NCBI RefSeq assembly: GCF_019249655.2
Contig: NZ_CP137557.1
Span: forward strand, 712,001 to 776,000
Length of the DNA: 64,000 nt
Origin: Segatella copri
Lineage (GTDB): Bacteria; Bacteroidota; Bacteroidia; Bacteroidales; Bacteroidaceae
Direction of reading: 5' to 3'
Shown here one piece after another: positions 56,253 through 64,000 of this stretch (its first letter is position 1; each line of letters starts with the position of its first letter). A program made the translations under genes and the position numbers. The notes below the pieces were generated by a model, which did no database searches, was not told the DNA's origin, and worked only from the letters and a program-made list of their open reading frames with translations.

Positions 56253-58904
56253 ATGAAGAAATTAATACTCTCTATGTTGGGGCTTGCTGCCATCGGTGCA
56301 AGTGCCCAGACACAGGTCGGCGATAACGACCTGACGAATGCTTATACGTCGAGATCATATAGTAAGCGTGTGGTTTGCCACGACCCATCCATCGTGGTGG
56401 ATGACATCACCAACCCTAGCGCGCCTACCTATTATATATATGGATCTCACCTGGGTAGAGGCAAGACTACTGCTGCCAAAAACTACCAGGAATGGTCCAC
56501 ATTCAAGGCTGGCGAGGAGGCAACAAGCAATGTAAACAGCCTCTTTGCCAACAAGCAGGGAACATTGGTCAACTATGCCAATGCTTATGCTTCTCATCTC
56601 ATCACAGAGGTGAAGAACTGCAAGGGCGAAACCGTGAAGTTCGGCAACTTCAATGCCCACGGCTGGCAGTATAAGGGCAATAACGTGAAGGGCATGCAGT
56701 GGGCACCAGACATCGTATACAACAAGACCATGAAGAAATGGTGCATGTATATGAGTCTGAATGGTGATAACTGGTGCTCTTCCATCGTATGTTTTGTTTC
56801 TGATAACATTGAAGGTCCTTGGGCTTATCAGGGTCCGGTGGTCTTCTCCGGTTTCCAGGGGTCATACGCTCACAACTCATACGCTGCTGCGGATGACTGG
56901 AAGCATACCGACTATGCCATCGCCACTGGCGAAACCGCTCTTCCTACCCGCTATAAGGTAGGCAAGAGTTGGGGAACCTATTGGCCAAACTGCATCGACC
57001 CATGCGTCTTCTACGATGACAACGATAATCTCTGGATGAGCTATGGCTCATGGTCGGGCGGTATCTTTATGATTAAGTTGGATAAGACCAATGGACTCCG
57101 CGACTATACCTATACCTTCCCTTATGAGGTGAATGGCAAGACTGTCACTCCGGGTGCTGCCAGTGCCAACTGTACCAGCGACCCTTACTTCGGCAAAAAG
57201 ATTGCAGGCGGATATTACGTATCAGGCGAGGCTAGCTATATTCAGAAGATAGGCAAGTACTACTTCCTCTTCATGAGCTATGGTGGCTTGACCAGCGATG
57301 GCGGTTACCAGATGCGCATCTTCCGTTCTGAGAATCCGGATGGACCTTACAAGGATTGCTATGGCACATCGGCTCTCTTCAAGAGTTATAAGATGAACTA
57401 TAGTTCTACTACAGCCGACAACCGTGGCGTATTGCTCTTTGGCGGTTACCAGTGGGATGCGATGAGCGGTGCTGAGATTGCACAGGGGCATAACTCTGCG
57501 TTCGTTGACAAGCTGAATCGTTCTTTCGTGGTTTATCACACCCGTTTCAGCAATGGTGGTGAAGGTCATCAGGTGCGTGTTCATCAGCTCTTCCTCAACG
57601 ATGAGGGCTGGTTGATGGCAGCTCCATTCGAGTTTGACGGTGAGACCATCACCGATGAGGCGATTGCATCCAAGGCATCTATCGCAGATGCAGACATTGC
57701 AGGTGACTATCAGTTCATGCGTCATCAGTATGGTCAGAATACCAAGGCAAAGGCTTTCGAGACACCAGTCAACATCACCCTCAATGCCGATGGAACCATC
57801 ACTGGTGCTGAAAAGGGAACCTGGAAGCGTACGGCGGGTACTGATTACATCTACCTGACCATCAACAATGTGGTTTATCGTGGTGTATTGGTGAAGCAGA
57901 CCATCGACTATACCAATATCCCAGCCATCGCCATTTCTGCTCTCTCATCATCAAGCGGCAGTCTGACTATCGGACAGAATAGCTTTACCTATCAGCAGGA
58001 GGTTTGGGCAGTAAAGGCTGATGCCAAGGCAGCCATCAAGTACACCCTCAACAAGCTGACAGTGCCATTCTCTAATGGAGCAACCTTGAATGCGGCTCCT
58101 ACTTTGCCTACCCAGGGCAAGATGGGCGCAAAGATTGCCTGGAAATCGAGCGATACTTCTGTATTGACCGATGACGGCAAGGTGAAGGGTAAAGGCAAGG
58201 TCACCCTGACCATGACCATCAGCAAGGACGACTATGAGTATGTGAAGGATTATAACCTGAATATCGATGCTGAGGCTGAGGAAAGTACTCCGGTTTATTA
58301 TCCTGTTTCTGCACTGAAGAATACAACTTCTGCTTGGTGGACCAACTTCTCGGCAGATTATAAGTTGCAGGCTGGTAAGAAGGCTCAGTTTAAGTTCTAT
58401 AACTATAGTAATGCCACAAACAACTGGTGCAACTGGGCTTTGTATGGTGCCAACAAGACACATGGTGTGGCTGGCTATACCGAGTATTTCGGTATCCGTT
58501 GTGATAATTGGAACAATACCACCAATTCTAACACTGGGTGTGTAAGCAATTATGTTTGGGATACCTTCAAGAATGATATGAACGGGTCTTTGGTTGAAAT
58601 GACTGTGGAGTATGCTGCTAATGGTGTCTTCAAGATGACAGCCACAATCACAACTACCAGCAAGAAGGTATATAACTACTCGTTTTCAACCACCATTGCC
58701 AGCAAGCCTAGCCAGCTTAACCTGTTCTTCGTAAACGAGGGCTCTTACATCGATGGCTCTAGTCTTGTAGATACAGGCATTGCAAGCCCTATCATCTTCC
58801 AGAAGAAGACGGATGGCAAGTGGTACAACCTGGCTGGTCAGCAGGTAGACAAGAGCTACAAGGGTGTAGTTGTTGTAAACGGCAGAAAATTCGTGAACAA
58901 GTAA
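56253..58904 (+). CDS. Secreted multi-domain GH43 endo-arabinanase-like enzyme
   Basis: An 883-residue enzyme with a signal peptide (about 1-19). The five-blade GH43 domain has base Asp44 (CHDPSIV), Asp249 (NCIDPCVF) and acid Glu326 (SGEASYI). The long form with GGYQWDAMSG and QGHNSAF matches endo-1,5-arabinanases of the Abn2/BT0360 kind. A GH43 C-terminal beta domain (about 480-590), an Ig-like aBig-type repeat (about 595-675), the WW/NYS-type domain (about 682-841) and an export tail (WYNLAGQQVDKSYKG, about 857-871, then VNGRKFVNK) follow. It likely works at the cell surface on arabinan. Confidence 0.88.
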   Translation: MKKLILSMLGLAAIGASAQTQVGDNDLTNAYTSRSYSKRVVCHDPSIVVDDITNPSAPTYYIYGSHLGRGKTTAAKNYQEWSTFKAGEEATSNVNSLFANKQGTLVNYANAYASHLITEVKNCKGETVKFGNFNAHGWQYKGNNVKGMQWAPDIVYNKTMKKWCMYMSLNGDNWCSSIVCFVSDNIEGPWAYQGPVVFSGFQGSYAHNSYAAADDWKHTDYAIATGETALPTRYKVGKSWGTYWPNCIDPCVFYDDNDNLWMSYGSWSGGIFMIKLDKTNGLRDYTYTFPYEVNGKTVTPGAASANCTSDPYFGKKIAGGYYVSGEASYIQKIGKYYFLFMSYGGLTSDGGYQMRIFRSENPDGPYKDCYGTSALFKSYKMNYSSTTADNRGVLLFGGYQWDAMSGAEIAQGHNSAFVDKLNRSFVVYHTRFSNGGEGHQVRVHQLFLNDEGWLMAAPFEFDGETITDEAIASKASIADADIAGDYQFMRHQYGQNTKAKAFETPVNITLNADGTITGAEKGTWKRTAGTDYIYLTINNVVYRGVLVKQTIDYTNIPAIAISALSSSSGSLTIGQNSFTYQQEVWAVKADAKAAIKYTLNKLTVPFSNGATLNAAPTLPTQGKMGAKIAWKSSDTSVLTDDGKVKGKGKVTLTMTISKDDYEYVKDYNLNIDAEAEESTPVYYPVSALKNTTSAWWTNFSADYKLQAGKKAQFKFYNYSNATNNWCNWALYGANKTHGVAGYTEYFGIRCDNWNNTTNSNTGCVSNYVWDTFKNDMNGSLVEMTVEYAANGVFKMTATITTTSKKVYNYSFSTTIASKPSQLNLFFVNEGSYIDGSSLVDTGIASPIIFQKKTDGKWYNLAGQQVDKSYKGVVVVNGRKFVNK

Positions 58905-58936
58905 ATCTCTTATATTTGAATTATATAAAAGATCAA

Positions 58937-60010
58937 ATGAAGATATCTAAAATTCTATTGGGAGCAGCAATGATCATTGCTGCTCCTGTTGTTAAAGAGG
59001 GTGGCGAAATGAAGGCGGCTGTTAACGCGAATGCCGAAATGAAGGCGCAGCTGGCTCCCCAGAACCCCCTTGTAGTGGATACACCGATGGTACACGACCC
59101 CGTGATGGCGTATGAGAATGGCAAGTACTATCTCTACTGTACGGGACATGGCATCACGCAGATGACATCCACCGACCGCAAGCATTGGACTTTAAGTAGG
59201 GAAGGCGTGCTGAAGAATGAGGAAATTCCGGCATGGACGCATGATAGTGTGCCGGGCTTTGAAACCCATATCTGGGCTCCGGATGTTATCCGTTTCAAGA
59301 ACAAATGGTATTTGGCTTATTCCTGTTCCACTTTTGGCAAGAATACTTCTGCCATCGGTTTGCTGAGCAATACCTCCTTATCTGATAAGGATGGATGGAA
59401 GGATGAGGGCTGCCTCGTTGCCTCTAAGGGTGATAGAGACAACTGGAATGCCATCGACCCAAATTTCATCGTTGATGAGAAGGGAAATCCATGGCTTACC
59501 TGGGGGTCTTTCTGGGATGGTATCCAGATGATTAAGTTGGATAAGAAGACGATGCATGTCAAGAAGGGTGCCAAGCCTCAGACCATTGCCCGCCGTCATG
59601 CCGTGGGCGATGCATCAGCAGAACCGAATCCAACCTCTAAGTTTGCCGGCACCAATGCCATCGAGGCTCCTTTCATCATGAAGCATGGTGGCTATTACTA
59701 TCTCTTCGTGAGCTGGGATTACTGCTGCCGTGGCATCAAGAGCAACTATCGTGTTGCCGTAGGCAGGAGCAGGAAGGTGGCTGGTCCTTATTTGGATAAA
59801 GAAGGCAAGGATATGCGCAATGGCGGTGGCACCTTGCTGCTTGAAGGTGATAAGAAGGAATATGAGGCGATGGGTCATTGCTCAGCCTACTCCTTCCCCG
59901 ATGGCGATTACTTCTTCTGCCATGGTTACAGTGTGCCGAAGAATGGTGCCAGCATTCTGGTTCAGAAGAAAATCAATTGGACTAATGATGGATGGTTAAC
60001 ATTAGAATAA
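58937..60010 (+). CDS. GH43 arabinanase/arabinofuranosidase, single domain
   Basis: A 357-residue enzyme. I use the ATG at 58937 (MKISKILLGAAMIIAAPVV, a signal peptide). An in-frame ATG at 58820 lies inside the upstream GH43 gene. The catalytic triad is visible: Asp54 in MVHDPVMAY, Asp174 in NAIDPNFIV, and Glu243 in NAIEAPFIM, with TWGSFWDGIQM and FVSWDYCC as blade motifs. It resembles small endo-1,5-arabinanases (ArbA-like). It lies 32 bp after the large GH43 gene and ends in a large nested palindrome. Confidence 0.9.
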   Translation: MKISKILLGAAMIIAAPVVKEGGEMKAAVNANAEMKAQLAPQNPLVVDTPMVHDPVMAYENGKYYLYCTGHGITQMTSTDRKHWTLSREGVLKNEEIPAWTHDSVPGFETHIWAPDVIRFKNKWYLAYSCSTFGKNTSAIGLLSNTSLSDKDGWKDEGCLVASKGDRDNWNAIDPNFIVDEKGNPWLTWGSFWDGIQMIKLDKKTMHVKKGAKPQTIARRHAVGDASAEPNPTSKFAGTNAIEAPFIMKHGGYYYLFVSWDYCCRGIKSNYRVAVGRSRKVAGPYLDKEGKDMRNGGGTLLLEGDKKEYEAMGHCSAYSFPDGDYFFCHGYSVPKNGASILVQKKINWTNDGWLTLE

Positions 60011-60151
60011 AAAAAGTTCTTATCCATAGTAGAAAGTTATATTCATAACCTTTGAATGTGTATTCAAAAGCTCTGAACTTATGTTCAAAGCCTTTGAACA
60101 TAAGTTCAGAGCTTTTGAACATAACTTTCTACTAAGGATAAGAACTTTTTT
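60010..60151. repeat. 142-bp nested inverted repeat after the GH43 operon
   Basis: Outer arms of 31 bases (60010-60040 and 60121-60151) match at 30 positions and begin AAAAAAGTTCTTATCC. Inside lies a perfect 28-base inverted repeat with one unpaired base (60063-60090 and 60092-60119; AGCTCTGAACTTATGTTCAA core). A smaller TTTGAA/TTCAAA pair is at 60051-60068. It may be a strong terminator, since A- and T-runs are at the ends, or a small non-autonomous element. Confidence 0.8.
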
Positions 60152-60246
60152 ATTGGTAATAAAAGCTTTTTGGAAGTTCACCAATCTTTATCGGTTTATG
60201 ATTAGATTTCTATGAGTATAGAATTGAAGTGTTAAAACCGGGTTAA

Positions 60247-60307
60247 AATAGTGTTTATTCCGCTACGAGCGATAAAAAAACGGTTTCGTAGCGAAATAAA
60301 CGCTATT
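60247..60307. repeat. Imperfect 22-base inverted repeat upstream of the ATPase remnant
   Basis: Arms at 60247-60268 and 60286-60307 (cores CGCTACGA and TCGTAGCG) pair with two mismatches around a 17-base loop. It sits 28 bp before the -7 box of the remnant. The stretch 60152-60246 holds nothing else recognised. Confidence 0.6.
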
Positions 60308-60334
60308 TTCTTTCGCTATTTCCGAAATTAGTTG

Positions 60335-60342
60335 TATATTTG
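60335..60342 (+). promoter_or_regulatory. -7 box of the ATPase remnant
   Basis: TATATTTG, about 24 bp before the remnant's ATG codons. Confidence 0.45.
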
Positions 60343-60359
60343 CAGCGAACCAATTGGGT

Positions 60360-60471
60360 ATGATTATGTGTGAAATTATAGGTAGAAAAAAAGGAAATAG
60401 CAGAACTGGTGGGTAATGACTATTCCGATATATTCAAGGCATCAGTAACTCTGGATGATTTGTTTATGTAA
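60360..60471 (+). pseudogene. Remnant of a Bacteroidota AAA-type ATPase gene
   Basis: The ATGs at 60360 and 60366 start MCEIIGRKK, the typical first residues of a common Bacteroidota ATPase family (IGRKKEIAEL, normally followed by the P-loop GRRRVGKT). An A7 run shifts the frame by one base. In the corrected frame KEIAEL is joined directly to YSDIFKASVTLDDLFM and a stop at 60471, which resembles the family's last residues. The roughly 350 codons between, with all ATPase motifs, are gone. Confidence 0.65.
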
Positions 60472-60498
60472 AATAAGGCGTTCTTCATTATTTTTTCT

Positions 60499-60506
60499 TA
60501 TTTTTG
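60499..60506 (+). promoter_or_regulatory. -7 box of the purine permease gene
   Basis: TATTTTTG, 145 bp before the ATG at 60651. It implies a long leader that is almost pure A/G with repeated AAAATAGAG. Confidence 0.45.
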
Positions 60507-60540
60507 TGCGCTCCGAAAAATAACGCGACTGGGTTGTGGA

Positions 60541-60637
60541 AATGGGGAAAATAAAATAGAGAAAAATAGAGTTAATAGAGAAAATAGAGAAAAAAAGAAT
60601 AAAATAGAGGAAATAAATAAAATAGAGAAAAATCAAT
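60541..60637 (+). repeat. Purine-rich AAAATAGAG repeat in the permease leader
   Basis: Six or seven spaced copies of (A)AATAGAGAAAA-type units, nearly free of C. No riboswitch fold could be recognised. Confidence 0.6.
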
Positions 60638-60650
60638 CGCAATATAAGAA

Positions 60651-61955
60651 ATGAATAAATTAAAAGCATTGTTGGGCTTCGACCCGAAGACTACTACGGT
60701 TAAGACTGAGTTGATAGCTGGTATGACAACCTTCTTGACCATGTGTTACATCCTGGCAGTAAACCCTACCATCCTTGCCACCACAGGCATGGACAAGGGC
60801 GCTCTCTTTACTGCCACAGCCATCGCTTCTGCCATCGCCACCTTCCTGCTGGCTTTCATGGCAAAACTGCCTTTTGCCCAGGCTCCCAGCATGGGACTGA
60901 ATGCCTTCTTCGCCTTCACCCTTTGTCAGGCAATGGGATTGACCTGGCAGCAGGCATTGGCAGTGTTGCTCGTAGAGGGTATCATCTTCCTTGCCATCAC
61001 CTTCCTCAATATCCGCGATAAGATATTGGAGTGTATTCCGAAGAACCTTCGATTCGCCATTTCGGCAGGTATTGGTATGTTTATCGCCTTTATCGGTTTG
61101 AAGAATGCGGGCATCATTACTGCCAATGCGGATACTTTCGTGCAGCTTGGCAAGTTTACACCAGTTAGTATCCTGGGTCTCATCAGCATCCTGCTCTGTG
61201 GCTGTCTGATGGCGAGAAGAGTGAAGGGCTCCCTGTTCATCGCCATCATCATCTCTACCTTGATTGGTATTCCGATGGGTGTAACCCAGTTCTCTGACAA
61301 CTGGATGCCGGTATCTACACCTCACAGCATTGCTCCAATCTTCTGCCAGTTCGATTTCTCGGGCTTCTTTACACCAAAGATGTTTATGGTGGTTTTCTCC
61401 CTGTTGCTTGTCAACATCTTCGATACCATCGGAACGGTGTTGGGACTGGTTTCCAAGTTGGGTATCAAGGAGAATGAAAAGGGTGAGATTCCGGGCGTAA
61501 AGGAGGCGATGATGAGTGATGCCATCGGTACCACAGCCGGTGCCCTGCTGGGTAGCTCTACCATTACCACTTATGTGGAGAGTGCTTCGGGAGTTGCCGA
61601 GGGTGGAAAGTCGGGTTTGACATCTTTCTTTGTGGGTTTGATGTTTATCCTGAGCATCTTTTTAGCTCCTATCTTCCTGCTGATTCCGAGTGCAGCCACC
61701 AGTGGCGCCCTGGTAATGGTGGGTGTATTGATGATTGATTCGTTCAAGAAGATTGAGTTGGAGGATATTTCAGAATCGTTCCCAGCCTTCATCACGATGA
61801 TTACGATGGTGCTCTGCTACAGCATCGCCGATGGCATCTGCCTCGGCATTCTGAGTTATGTATTGATCAAGATGATGGTGGGTAAGTTCAAGGATTTGAA
61901 TCTTACGCTCTATATCCTGAGCGTCTTCCTGCTCATCAATTATGCTTTCGGATAA
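60651..61955 (+). CDS. NCS2-family purine permease (AzgA-like)
   Basis: A 434-residue inner-membrane carrier with about 12-13 helices. The opening GFDPKTTTVKTELIAGMTTF (residues 9-28) and PFAQAPSMGLNAFFAFT (about 74-90) are diagnostic for the AzgA guanine/hypoxanthine group. DTIGTVLGLVSKLG and SSTITTYVESASGVAEGGKS (about 303-322) are later motifs. It takes up adenine, guanine or hypoxanthine with protons. Its place inside an arabinan-type locus has no obvious functional reason. Confidence 0.92.
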   Translation: MNKLKALLGFDPKTTTVKTELIAGMTTFLTMCYILAVNPTILATTGMDKGALFTATAIASAIATFLLAFMAKLPFAQAPSMGLNAFFAFTLCQAMGLTWQQALAVLLVEGIIFLAITFLNIRDKILECIPKNLRFAISAGIGMFIAFIGLKNAGIITANADTFVQLGKFTPVSILGLISILLCGCLMARRVKGSLFIAIIISTLIGIPMGVTQFSDNWMPVSTPHSIAPIFCQFDFSGFFTPKMFMVVFSLLLVNIFDTIGTVLGLVSKLGIKENEKGEIPGVKEAMMSDAIGTTAGALLGSSTITTYVESASGVAEGGKSGLTSFFVGLMFILSIFLAPIFLLIPSAATSGALVMVGVLMIDSFKKIELEDISESFPAFITMITMVLCYSIADGICLGILSYVLIKMMVGKFKDLNLTLYILSVFLLINYAFG

Positions 61956-61977
61956 ATCAACGATAGATAAAACAATT

Positions 61978-62008
61978 GGCGGCAATCTGCATCACGCAGG
62001 TTGCCGCC
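61978..62008 (+). terminator. Terminator after the purine permease
   Basis: GGCGGCAATCTGC and GCAGGTTGCCGCC pair almost fully around a 5-base loop, followed by TTCTTCATTTCT. It may also serve the convergent GH51 gene. Confidence 0.75.
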
Positions 62009-62117
62009 TTCTTCATTTCTAACTAACTATCTATCAACTATTCAAAAAATGTATCAATATATTGGGTATATCCAGGGCTGATGCCCTGGATGTAGTTTGT
62101 TGTTTTAATCTTGTTGC

Positions 62118-64000
62118 TTACTTCAATCTGATGATGTTCAGAGAGCTAGCTGGAATCTCTACTGTGGCACCATTCTTTTCTGTAGTTACGTAATTTTCTA
62201 CAGGATAGATGTTGGTAGGATTATCGATGGTGTTCTCCTCTAAGCCGTTTTTGGCAGAAAGGCGAATGAGCTTGCCATCCTTAATCTCCTTGCCCTGAAG
62301 ATTGATCTTCGCTGTGGTGTGCTCGGTGCTGGTGTTGGCAATCTTCAGGATTACCTCGCCAGTCTTCTCATCGAGGGTGGCTGTAGAGAAGATACCAGGA
62401 AGGGTGTTCGCCTTCAACTTGGTGGCGAATACCTCCTTGCCATCCAACTTGGCATAGATGCTGTCGCCTACCACCTTCAGCTCGATATCATACCACTTGC
62501 CGGTTTCAATCTTGCCTGGACAGGTAGCAATCTGGCTCTTGGCACCATTCACGATCGACTCCACGCCGTGCTGGGTGTTGTTCCAGCCACCAAGGTTCAA
62601 CCAGCAGTAGTTGTTCTTATCCACGTAGTTGAAGATGATGAGGAAACCTTCGTTTCCGGCATCTTTCTTCGCGCGTACCTTATATATATAACCGTTGCTG
62701 GTAATCTCGCCCGGATTCAGACGGATGCAGCTTTCCTCGTTGCTGGTCTGCTTGATGAGGCTGCCGTCTGCCTTCCACTGTCCACGGATATCGGTAGGCA
62801 ACTCCTGCATCGTCATTGGCAGTGCCTTGCCGTTCTCATCGCTGTAGCCCTTGTCCTCGAAAGAAACCTGGGTGCCCCATGTTCCCATACCCACACGGCA
62901 GATGGCTGGCTTCACCTGGGTCTGCTCATACTTGTATGGATTCTCCTGGTTCACCTTCAATACACGGGTACCGATGTTGTTCGCCATCACGTTCTGAACG
63001 TAGTAAGATGGAGTTCCGAATACCTTATCAGATGTATATTGAATCATGTCCGGTGCCCACATACGGTTGTTGAGGTTGGCGAAGATAGGAGCGTAGGATG
63101 CCATGGTCACGATGTCGGAGTTGTTCTCGATGCCCATCATATAGACAGCCTCACCGAGTGCTGCATCGAGCGAACCCATATTGCCGAAGCCCTGGGTTAC
63201 GGCATATTCGCCTACATAAATCTCGCTGCCCTTGCGGTCGTAGTTATCATACTTGTTGAAGTTCTCGGCAAACCAGGCTGGGTTTCTGTAGTAGTGCTCA
63301 TCGAGCAGTTCCACGCTCTCCTGGCTTTCCCACTTAGGGTTGTCATCGCCCCAGGCTACCACGTTGCCGATGAGGTGCATCTTAGGATATTTCGCCAATA
63401 CGGCATCCTTGAACTTCTTGAAGCGCTCGTAGTAATGGTCGCTCTGCTGGCGAGGGTCTGGCTGGTTGTTCTCATTACCAATCTCCAGATATTCGATGTT
63501 GTATGGTTCCGGATGACCATTCTTGGCACGCAGGGCACCATATTTAGAGGTAACAGGACCGTTGGCATACTCCAGGGCATTCATGCACTCGTCAATCCAA
63601 GGCTGGATGCTATCTACCGGAGTCATGCCGCCGTGCCACAAACCTACGTTTACTACATAGAGAGGCTTGGCGTTCAAATCCTCAGCCAACTGCAGATACT
63701 CATCGAATCCCATACCGTCGCTGGTGCGGTAACGCCAGTTCACGTTCTTATGTCCCGGACGCTCTTCGATAGGACCGATGGTCTTCTCCCAGTGGAATGC
63801 ATTCTCAGGAGACTCCTGTCCCTCTACGTAGCAACCGCCTGGGAAGCGGACGAACTTAGGATGGATGTTATAGAGAAGCTGAGCCAAATCAGGGCGCAAG
63901 CCGTTCTCGCGATTCTTGAAAGTAGGAGGGAAGAGGCTTACCACATCCAGAACGATGGTACCCTTTCCGTTGGCTACGAGTTCAAACTGTGCCTTTGCAT
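62118..64000 (-). CDS. GH51 alpha-L-arabinofuranosidase, N-terminus outside window
   Basis: The frame runs open past the right edge, so the start is not in the window; about 627 residues are visible. The barrel has RFPGGCYVEG, EYLEIGNENNQ with the acid/base Glu (codon 63471-63473) and YVGEYAVTQG with the nucleophile Glu (63207-63209). After the barrel an inserted LamG-like sandwich (NYCWLNLGGWNNTQHG, about 440-530 of the visible part) precedes a final beta domain ending SSLNIIRLK. It removes terminal arabinose from arabino-oligosaccharides and completes the arabinan pathway with the two GH43 enzymes, from the opposite strand. Confidence 0.92.
   Translation of the reverse strand, partial: AKAQFELVANGKGTIVLDVVSLFPPTFKNRENGLRPDLAQLLYNIHPKFVRFPGGCYVEGQESPENAFHWEKTIGPIEERPGHKNVNWRYRTSDGMGFDEYLQLAEDLNAKPLYVVNVGLWHGGMTPVDSIQPWIDECMNALEYANGPVTSKYGALRAKNGHPEPYNIEYLEIGNENNQPDPRQQSDHYYERFKKFKDAVLAKYPKMHLIGNVVAWGDDNPKWESQESVELLDEHYYRNPAWFAENFNKYDNYDRKGSEIYVGEYAVTQGFGNMGSLDAALGEAVYMMGIENNSDIVTMASYAPIFANLNNRMWAPDMIQYTSDKVFGTPSYYVQNVMANNIGTRVLKVNQENPYKYEQTQVKPAICRVGMGTWGTQVSFEDKGYSDENGKALPMTMQELPTDIRGQWKADGSLIKQTSNEESCIRLNPGEITSNGYIYKVRAKKDAGNEGFLIIFNYVDKNNYCWLNLGGWNNTQHGVESIVNGAKSQIATCPGKIETGKWYDIELKVVGDSIYAKLDGKEVFATKLKANTLPGIFSTATLDEKTGEVILKIANTSTEHTTAKINLQGKEIKDGKLIRLSAKNGLEENTIDNPTNIYPVENYVTTEKNGATVEIPASSLNIIRLK

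Noticed and set aside
58820-58936. N-terminal extension of the small GH43 into the upstream gene
   Set aside because: It overlaps the end of the large GH43 in another frame and would hide the signal peptide that begins at 58937.
60541-60650. Purine riboswitch upstream of the purine permease
   Set aside because: The leader is almost free of C and U-rich pairing partners, so the conserved three-way junction cannot be formed.

Overview
The window is a chromosomal segment of a Bacteroidales bacterium, most likely a gut Prevotella/Segatella (copri-like). Three things point there: paired SusC/SusD outer-membrane systems, promoters of the Bacteroidota type (TAnnTTTG -7 box, no clear Shine-Dalgarno sites), and short Prevotella-style C-terminal tails on secreted enzymes. 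No rRNA, tRNA, CRISPR array or intact insertion sequence was seen.

Layout. (1) 1-9.4 kb, minus strand: cell-envelope genes. These are a UbiA-type phosphoribosyl/prenyl transferase with a HAD phosphatase, three acyltransferase-3 proteins (one cut by the window edge), a phosphoethanolamine-transferase-like enzyme and a membrane-anchored HTH protein, running on from nadD-gmk-yicC. (2) 9.4-15.4 kb, plus strand: the housekeeping run tsaB - DUF4290 - murA - rimM - dxr - rseP. (3) 15.5-20.6 kb, minus strand: an M23/LysM peptidase, a small hypothetical gene, recG, ispD and a DJ-1-like gene; then nadK and an ABC exporter on the plus strand. (4) 23.4-45.8 kb: a starch utilization locus. A minus-strand susC-susD-susE-susF operon and a separate secreted GH13 amylase are separated by a decayed Rpn-type gene. 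Divergently lie a LacI-type regulator, an SLC45-like MFS transporter, malQ (GH77), a GH97 alpha-glucosidase, a pullulanase and a SusA-like GH13. (5) 45.9-64 kb: a membrane-spanning sensor/AraC regulator without kinase or receiver domains, then an arabinan-type locus (SusC, SusD, surface lipoprotein, two GH43 enzymes, and a GH51 on the other strand running off the window). A purine permease and a decayed ATPase remnant interrupt this locus.

How it works together (inference from families). Surface SusCDEF and the amylase bind, cut and import starch. Periplasmic pullulanase, SusA-like enzyme and GH97 reduce it to glucose and maltose. The MFS protein moves the sugar inward and MalQ processes maltodextrin. 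The most striking regulatory signal is a palindrome, GCAAACGTTTGC, at four places in the starch locus. Its centre lies 65-66 bp from a candidate -7 box in front of susC, lacI, malQ, the GH97 gene and the amylase. This predicts one LacI-family regulon with a fixed, activator-like geometry.

The best candidates for something not yet described are this regulon, a three-copy domain shared by the arabinan-locus lipoprotein and its large GH43, and two genes that kept their promoter, start and C-terminus but lost the middle.
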